Shown: piece by piece, positions 17,077-24,896 of the stretch
Layout of the letters: the number at the start of each line of letters is the position of its first letter
Position numbering within the stretch: the first letter of the stretch is position 1
Assembly (NCBI GenBank): GCA_945860565.1
Contig: CAMAQS010000015.1
Location: 1-36,224 of the forward strand
Length of the DNA: 36,224 bases
Direction: 5' to 3'
Source of the DNA: Chitinophaga pinensis
GTDB taxonomy: Bacteria; Bacteroidota; Bacteroidia; NS11-12g; UBA955
The notes under the pieces: model-generated
The model's database searches: none
Seen by the model: the letters and a program-made list of their open reading frames with translations, nothing else
What the model was told of the DNA's origin: nothing
Translations under genes and position numbers: made by a program

Positions 17077-18316
17077 TGCCATAAAATGGGCAACTTTAGT
17101 TGTTTTTATCTTTAGTTTGGGCAATGGGTTTACACAAAATTCTCGTCGGGCACTTGAAGCAAAACGCAGGAGGGTTGAAAGGGAGATTGCAGAAAGCCAA
17201 AAAATTTTATTTCACACTCAAAAGCAAAAACAAAATACACTATCCCAGCTGAACACAATTTCTAGAATTATAGAGCAGCGTACTGCATTGATTCAAAATT
17301 TACAAATGGAAGTGGTTGCAAATGAAGATGAAATTTTCAAACAAAGTTTACAACTTGAAATTTTAAAAACGAGTTTTGAAAACGAAAAACAAAAATTATC
17401 AAAAACAGTAAAAAAAGCATACAAATCCAGAAAATCCGGACGAGAAGTTGCCTTTGTTTTTACCTCTAAAAATTTGAAACAAGCACTAAGAAGATGGAAA
17501 TACTTGCGTAAAGTGTCAGATTTTAGGAGATATCAAATTGGGCAAATTCAAGTACAATGGGAACAAGTGCAAACAGCGATTGTTAATTTAAATGAAGTAA
17601 AACAGCAAAAGACGAATTTACTCACTTCAAAGGAAAAAGAGAAAACCAAGTTAGAAAGCGACAAAACCACAAAAGTGGAAATGGTAAATCAACTTTCGAA
17701 AAAAGAAAATGAGTTAAATGAACGAATTAGAATAAAACAAGGGCAAATGGCAAAATTAAACCGTGCAATAAGCAATGCCATTGCTCGGGAAATAGAAGCT
17801 GAACGAAGACGACAAGAACGAATTGCTGCAAGAAAAAATCAGGGAACTTCTACTACAAAAAAATCCAAAACCATTGAAGCCACCCCTGAAACACGTGAAC
17901 TTAGCAATTCATTTTCCAAAAATAGAGGGATACTTCCATGGCCTGTTGATAGAGGATATGTGTCTCAGAAATTTGGTGTTTATCCACACCCTGATTTTAA
18001 GAATATCACACTTCAAAATAACGGTATAGATATCACTACAAATAAAGACGCCGTAGTTAAATCTGTTTATAAGGGAACAATAAGTGCCATATTATCAATT
18101 CCAGGCCAAGGTGAAGCAGTGTTGGTAAATCATGGTGAATACTTTACTGTTTATTCTCGTTTGAGCGAAGTATTTGTTCAAAAAGGTGAAATTATTGGAA
18201 TAGGAAAAACCATAGGAAAAGTTATGACAGATGACGAGGGTAAGTTTGTTTTACAATTTCAAGTATGGTTGGGTCAAGAAAAACAAAATCCTCAAAATTG
18301 GCTAAAATCAAAATAA
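17057..18316 (+). CDS. EnvC-like murein hydrolase activator, degenerate LytM (M23) domain
   Basis: 419 residues from the ATG at 17057. A signal peptide (KWATLVVFIFSLGNGFTQ) is followed by a long coiled coil (about residues 25-240, rich in E, K, Q, R) and a C-terminal LytM/M23 domain (about 290-419). The catalytic pattern is lost: the usual HxGxD reads NNGID, the YxHL position reads YSRL, and the HxH motif reads LQFQ. EnvC-type proteins with such domains do not cut peptidoglycan but activate amidases during daughter-cell separation; that is the likely role. It overlaps the DUF4292 gene by 20 nt. A TTG at 17033 was rejected in favour of the ATG that starts the signal peptide. Confidence 0.87.
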   Translation: MKPLGSNAIKWATLVVFIFSLGNGFTQNSRRALEAKRRRVEREIAESQKILFHTQKQKQNTLSQLNTISRIIEQRTALIQNLQMEVVANEDEIFKQSLQLEILKTSFENEKQKLSKTVKKAYKSRKSGREVAFVFTSKNLKQALRRWKYLRKVSDFRRYQIGQIQVQWEQVQTAIVNLNEVKQQKTNLLTSKEKEKTKLESDKTTKVEMVNQLSKKENELNERIRIKQGQMAKLNRAISNAIAREIEAERRRQERIAARKNQGTSTTKKSKTIEATPETRELSNSFSKNRGILPWPVDRGYVSQKFGVYPHPDFKNITLQNNGIDITTNKDAVVKSVYKGTISAILSIPGQGEAVLVNHGEYFTVYSRLSEVFVQKGEIIGIGKTIGKVMTDDEGKFVLQFQVWLGQEKQNPQNWLKSK

Positions 18317-18317
18317 A

Positions 18318-19160
18318 ATGAAAAAAGTTGCTATAGTAGGTGCAGGTGTAATGGGTGCTGGTATTGCTTTAAGTTCGGTATTGGCTGGTTACGAAACCGT
18401 GGTATATGATATCAATACAAACACTTTGGAACAAAGTAAAGAGTATATTAAAAACCAATTGAACATCGCCCTAAGCAAACAAAAAATCAATGAAGAACAA
18501 AAGAACACGGCTTGGGCATTGTTGAAATTTACGGAAATATTTGAAGAAGTTAGAGCCAATTTAATAATAGAAGCAGTTGTTGAAAAGCTTGCAGTAAAGC
18601 AACAGCTATTTCAACAACTAGAAATGCAAAATGATATAAACACCATTTTTGCATCAAATACATCGTCAATACCCATCACTCAAATAGCTTCTGTTTTAGT
18701 CAATCCAGAACGGTTAGTTGGTGTTCACTTCTTTAATCCTGCCCATTTGATGAAATTAATTGAAATCATTAAAGGGGCTTCTACCAATGACGAAGTGGCA
18801 CAAACTGCATATACTTGGGCCATTTCAATTGGCAAAACCCCTGTTTATGCCAAGGATTCTCCGGGATTTATAGTAAATCGAGTTGCTCGACATTTTTATG
18901 TTGAAAGTTTAAAGATACTGGAAGAAAACACAACAGATATTGAAACCATTGATTCATTGGTTGAATCCATGGGATTTAAAATGGGGCCTTTTAAATTGAT
19001 GGATCTAATTGGCGTAGAAACGAATTATTCCGTAACGAATTCTATGTTCGAACAGTTTAATTTCGATCCAAAATTTCGTCCAAACAGAATCCAAAAACAA
19101 AAAGTTGACGCTGGATTCTTTGGCAAAAAAACTGGAAAAGGGTTTTATACTTATGACTAA
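18318..19160 (+). CDS. 3-hydroxyacyl-CoA (3-hydroxybutyryl-CoA) dehydrogenase
   Basis: 280 residues, the length of single-function Hbd/PaaH enzymes. The NAD-binding GAGVMGAGIA is at residues 8-17, with an aspartate at the end of the second strand (VVYDI). Catalytic features are ASNTSSIPITQIA and HFFNPAHLMKLIEI with its active-site histidine, then SPGFIVNRVARHFYVE. It oxidises L-3-hydroxyacyl-CoA to 3-ketoacyl-CoA (or the reverse) in the cytoplasm. It starts one base after the EnvC-like stop, an odd metabolic passenger in an envelope operon, and overlaps the lipoprotein gene by 8 nt. Confidence 0.92.
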   Translation: MKKVAIVGAGVMGAGIALSSVLAGYETVVYDINTNTLEQSKEYIKNQLNIALSKQKINEEQKNTAWALLKFTEIFEEVRANLIIEAVVEKLAVKQQLFQQLEMQNDINTIFASNTSSIPITQIASVLVNPERLVGVHFFNPAHLMKLIEIIKGASTNDEVAQTAYTWAISIGKTPVYAKDSPGFIVNRVARHFYVESLKILEENTTDIETIDSLVESMGFKMGPFKLMDLIGVETNYSVTNSMFEQFNFDPKFRPNRIQKQKVDAGFFGKKTGKGFYTYD

Positions 19161-19602
19161 ACTTTTCGTGTTAATTGCTATTTTTTTGGTGTTTGTCTCT
19201 TCATGCGACGACTCACGCAATGCCACAGAAAATATACCGAAAGGGCTTGTAAATTTAGTGATTGATTTAAACTTATCGTCTAACATGCATTTGGTAAACC
19301 CTGGAACACATTTATATGCAGAAGGTGGCGTAAAAGGCGTTTTGATATTGCATGATTACGACGACAATTGGTATGCATACGAGCGCACTTGCGCTTTTGA
19401 ACCCACTAAAAACTGCTCTAAAATTTGGGTTGATTCAATTAATTTACAACTGGTTTGCGGTGATAAAACATCCACCAAATTTACCCCATGTTGTGAGAGT
19501 AAATACATGTTTTCCGGATTTCCTACACAAGGTCCTGCTGCGGGGAGATTGGCCCAATATTACATAACTAGGAACGGAAGTCTACTTCAAATATATAATT
19601 AA
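19153..19602 (+). CDS. Rieske-like lipoprotein with degenerate cluster ligands
   Basis: 149 residues. A lipoprotein signal (KLFVLIAIFLVFVSSC) ends in lipobox VSSC, so Cys is lipidated; DDSRN follows. The body looks like the Bacteroidota Rieske-like lipoproteins: YAYERTCAF corresponds to the first cluster loop and CCESKYMFSGFPTQGPAAG to the second, which in true Rieske proteins reads CxxHGSxF followed by GPA. The histidine ligands are missing, so a [2Fe-2S] cluster of the normal type cannot be assembled. The function is unknown. The ATG at 19153 lies within the dehydrogenase end; an earlier in-frame ATG lacks a signal peptide at the start. Confidence 0.7.
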   Translation: MTKLFVLIAIFLVFVSSCDDSRNATENIPKGLVNLVIDLNLSSNMHLVNPGTHLYAEGGVKGVLILHDYDDNWYAYERTCAFEPTKNCSKIWVDSINLQLVCGDKTSTKFTPCCESKYMFSGFPTQGPAAGRLAQYYITRNGSLLQIYN

Positions 19603-19604
19603 CA

Positions 19605-19639
19605 TTTTTTTTGATTTTCCGCTTGAAAAGCAAAAAAAA
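19605..19639. other. AT-rich imperfect inverted repeat after the lipoprotein gene
   Basis: An eight-T run followed by GATTTTC, a CGCTT loop and GAAAAGC followed by an A-run can fold into a stem with one mismatch. It lacks the GC-rich stem plus T-tract of a normal terminator for the rightward operon, so its role is uncertain. Confidence 0.3.
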
Positions 19640-19703
19640 AATTAGGAATGTGGTAAACCTGTGTAAAATTTTTCAAAAAACTTTTTTTTAGTCCGGAGTT
19701 TAT

Positions 19704-19711
19704 TATATTTG
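19704..19711 (+). promoter_or_regulatory. -7 element (TATATTTG) before the OmpA/TSP3 gene
   Basis: An exact TAnnTTTG match, 43 nt before the ATG at 19755. Unlike most promoters here it leaves a normal leader of roughly 35-40 nt, as might be expected for an abundant envelope protein. Confidence 0.6.
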
Positions 19712-19754
19712 TCGTACACAATATCTACTAAAACCTAATAAAATCAGACGTAAT

Positions 19755-21398
19755 ATGATTAAACACTACCTAAAATCAACAATTTTAACATTAAGCTTGG
19801 CAGTTACTGCGGGGAGCGTTATTGCGCAATCTCCTGGTACACATGGAATTGAAGCGAACTTTGGCTTACGTGAATACATTGGAGACATGGGTTCTAGTTT
19901 GATGTTTGCTTCTAAACCGATCTACCAAGGTGGAGGTTTAGCATTCACGTACTATATCAATCCAAGTATCGATGCCGTAGCAAATTTATCTTTTGGAGAG
20001 ATTGGTTTTACCCAAAACATTTCAAATTTTGCAGTTGAAAAAGACATTATTTGGAGAAGTTTTAGAGCACAAACCGGCGACTTTACATTGGGTGCTAGAT
20101 ATAAATTAAACAACAACATTATTTTATCAGAGGAATCAAAATTTGCACCTTATATTTATGGTGGAGTTGGTGCTTATTCTGTAAACTCAACTATTAAATG
20201 GGGTCCACATCCTTACACAGCGGCCACCCGAATTGATCCTGTGTACCAATCTGAACATTTGGTACAAAATACAATTAACGACATTGGAATGTCATTACAA
20301 GGTGGTTTAGGTTTCAAGGTTTTCATTACTCAAGCGTTGGCCATTCAATGGTCTTATACATTGACTTATACCTTTAATGACCGTTGGGATGGTGCAAACG
20401 ACCCAAATCCAAATCCTTCCATCGACAAACCATTGGTACATAAATTATACAGAAGCAATGATGCCTGGGGCTATCATGCGCTCGGTTTTGCATTCGCATT
20501 GGGTGAAAGTTCTGGCCCAGCTAAACTAAAAGACAAAGATGAAGATGGTGTTCCAGACAAATACGACAAATGTAAAAATACCTTACCTAAGCACCGCAAA
20601 TTTGTGGACAATGTAGGTTGCCCTGTTGATACAGATGGTGATGGCCTATTAGATGGCGATGATGAGTGTATTGATAAAAAAGGTAGTCTAGCATTTAACG
20701 GATGTCCAGATACTGACAACGACAGTATTCCAGATAGAATCGATGCATGTCCTACGGCTAAAGGATCAAAAACCATGAACGGTTGCCCTGATTCAGACAA
20801 TGACGGCGTTGCAGATAAAGAAGATCGTTGCCCTGCATCCGCTGGTTTAGTTGCTCTTAAAGGTTGTCCTGATAAAGATGGCGATGGAGTATCAGATTTG
20901 GATGATAAATGCATTGCTAAGCCAGGTTCAATAGATCATCAAGGTTGTCCTGATACAGATGGAGATGGCGTATTTGACAATTCTGATAGATGTCCAGACA
21001 AGCCAGGATCTATAGCTTCCAAAGGATGTCCTGAAATCAAAGCTGACGTAGTTAATAAAATTGCTTTGGCAGCTAAAGGTATCAATTTCGAAACCAGTAA
21101 AGCAACCATCATAGCCACTTCATTTAAAAACTTAGACCAATTGGCGGACATTTTAAATGAGTTTCCAGAAGCACAAGCTGAAATCCAAGGACATACAGAC
21201 AATGTTGGCGACGCAGTTAAGAATAAAACACTGAGTCAAGAACGTGCCAATGCTGTTAAGGAATATTTACAGGGTAAAGGTATTGCTCTAAATAGATTGA
21301 CAGCAGTTGGATATGGTTCTGAGATGCCAATAGCAGAGAATAATACTCCTGCAGGAAAAGCAAAAAACAGAAGAGTAGATTTCAAATTGAACTATTAA
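19755..21398 (+). CDS. OmpA-family outer membrane protein with thrombospondin type 3 repeats
   Basis: 547 residues. Signal peptide at 1-24 (ending SVIAQ), a beta-barrel domain (about 25-255, rich in aromatic and glycine residues), six calcium-binding TSP3 units (about 260-426), and a C-terminal OmpA peptidoglycan-binding domain (about 430-547) with IQGHTDNVGDAVKN, LSQERANAVKEYL and NRRVDF. The barrel sits in the outer membrane, the TSP3 rod spans the periplasm and the OmpA domain holds the cell wall. It is a single-gene unit: its own promoter at 19704 and a strong terminator at 21417. Confidence 0.93.
   Translation: MIKHYLKSTILTLSLAVTAGSVIAQSPGTHGIEANFGLREYIGDMGSSLMFASKPIYQGGGLAFTYYINPSIDAVANLSFGEIGFTQNISNFAVEKDIIWRSFRAQTGDFTLGARYKLNNNIILSEESKFAPYIYGGVGAYSVNSTIKWGPHPYTAATRIDPVYQSEHLVQNTINDIGMSLQGGLGFKVFITQALAIQWSYTLTYTFNDRWDGANDPNPNPSIDKPLVHKLYRSNDAWGYHALGFAFALGESSGPAKLKDKDEDGVPDKYDKCKNTLPKHRKFVDNVGCPVDTDGDGLLDGDDECIDKKGSLAFNGCPDTDNDSIPDRIDACPTAKGSKTMNGCPDSDNDGVADKEDRCPASAGLVALKGCPDKDGDGVSDLDDKCIAKPGSIDHQGCPDTDGDGVFDNSDRCPDKPGSIASKGCPEIKADVVNKIALAAKGINFETSKATIIATSFKNLDQLADILNEFPEAQAEIQGHTDNVGDAVKNKTLSQERANAVKEYLQGKGIALNRLTAVGYGSEMPIAENNTPAGKAKNRRVDFKLNY
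20532..21032 (+). repeat. Six thrombospondin type 3 calcium-binding repeats
   Basis: Six units of about 81 nt (the first longer) follow the pattern DxDxDGxxDxxDxC-n-GCP, for example DTDGDGLLDGDDEC and DSDNDGVADKEDRC. The third unit has DNDSIPD, replacing the usual DG glycine with serine. Spaced aspartates bind calcium and cysteines recur once or twice per unit. Confidence 0.9.
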
Positions 21399-21416
21399 CA
21401 TTTTTAAATAATTTTC

Positions 21417-21450
21417 AAAAGGGTAGAACAATGTTCTACCCTTTTTTTTT
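21417..21450 (+). terminator. Rho-independent terminator after the OmpA gene
   Basis: The arms AAAAGGGTAGAACA (21417-21430) and TGTTCTACCCTTTT (21432-21445) are perfect complements around one base, so in practice a 12-13 bp stem with a tiny loop; a run of nine T begins at 21442. It lies 19 nt after the stop codon. Confidence 0.93.
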
Positions 21451-21484
21451 ACATTTTGGAGATGTCACCTTAACGGATAATGAC

Positions 21485-21492
21485 TAATTTTG
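21485..21492 (+). promoter_or_regulatory. -7 element (TAATTTTG) before galE
   Basis: An exact TAnnTTTG match, 33 nt before the ATG at 21526 and just after the OmpA terminator. Confidence 0.5.
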
Positions 21493-21525
21493 CGTTATTG
21501 GTTTTTTAGATAACGCTTAATTTCA

Positions 21526-22545
21526 ATGAAAGAAAAAATTTTAGTAACTGGTGGATTGGGATTTATTGGTTCACACACTGTAATCAGTTTATTCGAGGCT
21601 GGATTTGAACCAATTATTGTTGATAATCTAAGTAATTCCAACATATATGTTTTAGACGGTATAGAAGCAGTAATTGGATACAGACCTGAAATACACGTAT
21701 TTGATGTTTTAGACCATGTTAAATTGAATGAATTGTTCAAAATTCATACTATATCGGCTATCGTACATTTTGCTGCTTTTAAAGCTGTAGGCGAAAGTGT
21801 TCAGTTTCCAATAAAATATTACAAAAACAATGTAAGCGGTTTAGTTACCCTATTAGAGGTAATGGAAAAAAATGAAATTCAAAATATTGTATTTAGCAGT
21901 AGCTGCACTGTTTATGGAGAACCCGATATTATTCCTGTAAGTGAAAATAATAAATTAAAACCTGCTGAATCTCCATATGGTGCTACCAAACAAATGGGTG
22001 AAATTATTCTCAAAGACAATGCACATTGGTGTCAATCACAATGTTTAAGGTATTTTAATCCAATTGGCGCCCACTCTAGTGCAAAAATTGGAGAATTGCC
22101 ATTGGGTGTTCCAAATAATTTAATTCCATTTTTAACCCAATCTGTATCTGGACTAAGAGATGAGTTGACCGTATATGGCAACGATTATGATACCCCGGAT
22201 GGCACTTGTATTAGGGACTACATTCACGTTGTAGATTTGGCTGAAGCGCATGTTCATTCGGTAAAAAGGCTATTAAAACATCAACAATTAACTGCATTTG
22301 AAGTATTCAATATTGGAACAGGAACTGGTAGCTCGGTTTTAGAAGTAATAAATACTTTTGAAAAAGTAAATGGTGTTTCCGTTCCCCATAAAATAGGAGA
22401 AAGAAGATCTGGAGATGTCGTAAAAGTTTGGGCCAATACAGAAAAAGTAAACACAGTTCTTGGTTGGGTAGCTAAAAAGAATTTAGAAGACATGCTTAAA
22501 GATGCCTGGAATTGGCAAAAATCACTAAATTCGATTTCTAAATAA
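21526..22545 (+). CDS. galE: UDP-glucose 4-epimerase
   Basis: 339 residues, an extended SDR enzyme. The NAD-binding GGLGFIGSHT is at residues 8-17. The active-site pair is the serine region FSSSCTVYGE with Y and K in YGATK. RYFNPIGAH, YDTPDGTCIRDYIHVVDLAEAH and the C-terminal RRSGDV are all typical of GalE. It interconverts UDP-glucose and UDP-galactose for surface glycans or galactose use. It is transcribed alone, from its own -7 element. Its 3' end overlaps the convergent lnt gene by 21 nt and no terminator lies between them. Confidence 0.95.
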   Translation: MKEKILVTGGLGFIGSHTVISLFEAGFEPIIVDNLSNSNIYVLDGIEAVIGYRPEIHVFDVLDHVKLNELFKIHTISAIVHFAAFKAVGESVQFPIKYYKNNVSGLVTLLEVMEKNEIQNIVFSSSCTVYGEPDIIPVSENNKLKPAESPYGATKQMGEIILKDNAHWCQSQCLRYFNPIGAHSSAKIGELPLGVPNNLIPFLTQSVSGLRDELTVYGNDYDTPDGTCIRDYIHVVDLAEAHVHSVKRLLKHQQLTAFEVFNIGTGTGSSVLEVINTFEKVNGVSVPHKIGERRSGDVVKVWANTEKVNTVLGWVAKKNLEDMLKDAWNWQKSLNSISK

Positions 22546-24120
22546 CAAAAAAGTCAAAGCCAACAATCCAATATAAGCTGCGATAAATCCTAAATCCCCT
22601 AGATAATAATAAACTGTTTTAATTGAATTTGAATGAATTTCTTTTGATACAGCACATTTTTCATACCATTTGGTTTCGTTATAAGACTTGCCTAATGGAT
22701 CTATGAAGCCTGAAGTACCTGTATTTGCACTGCGCGCTACCCATTTTCTAAACTCAATTGCCCTTAATTTAGCATATGAAAAGTGTTGTTTGTGACCAGG
22801 AGTATTGTGCCACCAAGCATCATTGGTAATAATACCTAACCACGTAGCTCCATTTTTTAAGTAACCACGAATGTAATCTCCATATATACTCTCATAACAA
22901 ATAATAGGCGCTACTGGATATTTATTGCCCAAAGAAAATGCCGAATCACTGATTCCTAAGCTACCAGTTGAACTATTTTCATCTAAAGTTAATGCCAAAT
23001 TCTCTAAAATAGGAAATGTTTGTATAAAGGGTAGTTGCTCAGTACCTGGAACCAATTTCGATTTGTGATAAAACGTAGATGGATTATTGCTGGCTAAACA
23101 CAACGCTGAATTATAAAGGTTGTAATACAGATTGTCTTCATATTTACTTTTCCGTGCAGACCTATTTGGCTTAACATTGGTTTTGTAATATTGAATGCCA
23201 TTAATTCCTGTTAGGACTTGAAGATTGGGAAATGAAATATTATTCAGACTATCTTTTGTATTTAATAAATAGTTATAAATAAGGTTTATTTGGATATCCG
23301 CATCTTTATTATCTATATCTATATTTGAAACTAAAGACGTTTCAGGCCATAAAATCCAGTTCGTTTTAGAAGAAATATTCGATTTAGAACTATCAATCAT
23401 TTCCATGGTCATATCGACTGGATTTCTCACAAATTTTTCGGTCCAAGGATCGAAACTAGGCTGTAAAACTGTTACATTTATTTTATCTCCTTTGTTGATT
23501 GAAGTGGTAGAATAAAGTAAAATTGACAATGCCATTAAACAACAAAATGTAATTATGTTATACTTTATCCACTTTAAATTTCCTGAATTAATCCAATTAA
23601 AAAAGAACCAATTTGCAAATAAAACCCAAAGTGTTCCACCCAAAGTACCAGTAAATTCGTACCATTGAATTAAGCCGACCATGCCTGAGAATCCATTTCC
23701 CAAACACAACCATGGCCAACTCAAATCCCAACGGTGATGCCCATATTCGTATAATATCCATCCTAGAGAAAACAGTAAAAAATGCGAATTCGAAAATTCT
23801 CTATTTTTAAACAATCTGAAAACAATGAATGGAACGAGCATAAACAAAGAATTGAGAATAATCATGACAATAGATCCAACATCTGATGCAAAATAAACCC
23901 ACCAAGTCACTGAAATATTCCATCCTAAAAGAGCTAAATACAATTGTCCATAATATTTCCATTTGGAAGCTTGAATTTCAGTTTTAGCTATTACAAAAAA
24001 AGGAATAAAAGAAACAAATAATAATGGTGTAAAACCTATTGGCTCCCATGCTAAGACAAAAAGCAGAGTGGGCAAAAAGACCCAAACCCATTTGGGAAGA
24101 TTCTTAATTTTCAATCTCAT
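22525..24120 (-). CDS. lnt: Apolipoprotein N-acyltransferase
   Basis: 531 residues. The N-terminal half (about 1-210) has six or seven membrane helices; the rest is a periplasmic nitrilase-fold domain, and a last helix closes the protein (FIAAYIGLLALTFLLF). The catalytic triad is Glu260 (in WPETS), Lys355 (in KSKLVPGTE) and Cys408 (in ICYES). It adds the third acyl chain to the N-terminal cysteine of lipoproteins at the inner membrane. The window encodes at least two likely substrates (19153 and 34713). It overlaps rsmI by 17 nt upstream and galE by 21 nt at the 3' end. Confidence 0.95.
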   Translation of the reverse strand: MRLKIKNLPKWVWVFLPTLLFVLAWEPIGFTPLLFVSFIPFFVIAKTEIQASKWKYYGQLYLALLGWNISVTWWVYFASDVGSIVMIILNSLFMLVPFIVFRLFKNREFSNSHFLLFSLGWILYEYGHHRWDLSWPWLCLGNGFSGMVGLIQWYEFTGTLGGTLWVLFANWFFFNWINSGNLKWIKYNIITFCCLMALSILLYSTTSINKGDKINVTVLQPSFDPWTEKFVRNPVDMTMEMIDSSKSNISSKTNWILWPETSLVSNIDIDNKDADIQINLIYNYLLNTKDSLNNISFPNLQVLTGINGIQYYKTNVKPNRSARKSKYEDNLYYNLYNSALCLASNNPSTFYHKSKLVPGTEQLPFIQTFPILENLALTLDENSSTGSLGISDSAFSLGNKYPVAPIICYESIYGDYIRGYLKNGATWLGIITNDAWWHNTPGHKQHFSYAKLRAIEFRKWVARSANTGTSGFIDPLGKSYNETKWYEKCAVSKEIHSNSIKTVYYYLGDLGFIAAYIGLLALTFLLFRNRI

Positions 24121-24808
24121 CGGATTTTAATTCTATATTTTTTGCTGCCAACACCACTACAAATTCTCCTTTTGGCGCCTTATTCTGAAAATGAAGTACA
24201 ACATCTGAAATAGGACCTGTAATGGTTTCTTCGAATTTTTTAGTTAATTCTCTTGAAACACTAATTAGTCTATTTGGTTCACAAAGCTCTGCCAATGAAA
24301 TGAGGGTTTTAAGAATTTTGTGTGGACTTTCATAAAAGACTATGGTACAATTGGCTTCTGCAAATTCAGTTAGTTTCGTTAACTTTCCTTTTTTCGCTGG
24401 AATAAATCCTTCAAAAATAAATTTATGCAATGGAAAGCCACTTTTAATAAGTGCTGGTACAAAAGCGGTAGGTCCTGGCAAAACTTCAACTTGAATATCA
24501 TGTTTTAATGCTTCTCTTACCAGTAAATAACCAGGATCTGAAATGGCGGGGGTTCCAGCATCAGAAACTTGGGCAAAGGTTAAACCATCCAGAATTTGGT
24601 TTATAAAATGCTGAACTTTATGGTGTTCATTGTGGAGATGAAAGCTTTCAAGTCGGGTTAAAATGTGATAATGGTTCAGTAATACTTTTGTTGTTCGCGT
24701 ATCTTCTGCCAGTATTTTATCTACATTCTTAAGCACTTCAATTGCTCTGATGGTCATATCACCTAAATTACCAATAGGTGTTGGTACAATAAAAAGTTTC
24801 CCAGCCAT
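24104..24808 (-). CDS. rsmI: 16S rRNA (cytidine1402-2'-O)-methyltransferase
   Basis: 234 residues from the ATG at 24808. The tetrapyrrole-methylase fold shows the N-terminal FIVPTPIGNLGDMTIRAI, LAEDTRTTKVLLNHY, VSDAGTPAISDPGYLLVREA and LPGPTAFVPALIKSGFP. It methylates the 2'-O of C1402 of 16S rRNA in the P-site of the ribosome. The ATG was preferred to the TTG at 24817 because a TATTTTTG promoter box overlaps that TTG. It is co-transcribed with lnt (17-nt overlap). Confidence 0.95.
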   Translation of the reverse strand: MAGKLFIVPTPIGNLGDMTIRAIEVLKNVDKILAEDTRTTKVLLNHYHILTRLESFHLHNEHHKVQHFINQILDGLTFAQVSDAGTPAISDPGYLLVREALKHDIQVEVLPGPTAFVPALIKSGFPLHKFIFEGFIPAKKGKLTKLTEFAEANCTIVFYESPHKILKTLISLAELCEPNRLISVSRELTKKFEETITGPISDVVLHFQNKAPKGEFVVVLAAKNIELKSDEIEN

Positions 24809-24814
24809 TGCTTT

Positions 24815-24822
24815 CAAAAATA
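24815..24822 (-). promoter_or_regulatory. -7 element (TATTTTTG) before rsmI-lnt
   Basis: An exact TAnnTTTG match on the minus strand, ending 6 nt before the ATG at 24808. It overlaps the alternative TTG start and so argues against it. Confidence 0.5.
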
Positions 24823-24843
24823 AGTTGTTTTTTTTCCATAAAA

Positions 24844-24877
24844 CAATAAAAGGTTGCCCTCGGGCAACCTTTTATTG
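24844..24877 (-). terminator. Terminator after rny
   Basis: Sixteen-base arms (24844-24859 and 24862-24877, core GGTTGCCC/GGGCAACC) are perfect complements around two bases. It lies 19 nt past the rny stop and is followed on the minus strand by TTTTA. It marks the end of the leftward operon 24897-30590. Its symmetry could also stop rightward transcription. Confidence 0.88.
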
Positions 24878-24896
24878 TTAAATTTCTATAAATAAA

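Noticed and set aside
19605-19639. Terminator after the Rieske-like lipoprotein gene
   Set aside because: The stem is nearly all A/T and is followed by A residues rather than T, so it is kept only as an inverted repeat.
20474-20914. 146-residue minus-strand ORF opposite the OmpA gene
   Set aside because: It is an antisense shadow of the TSP3 repeats; its S/L/P-rich composition mirrors the repeat codons.
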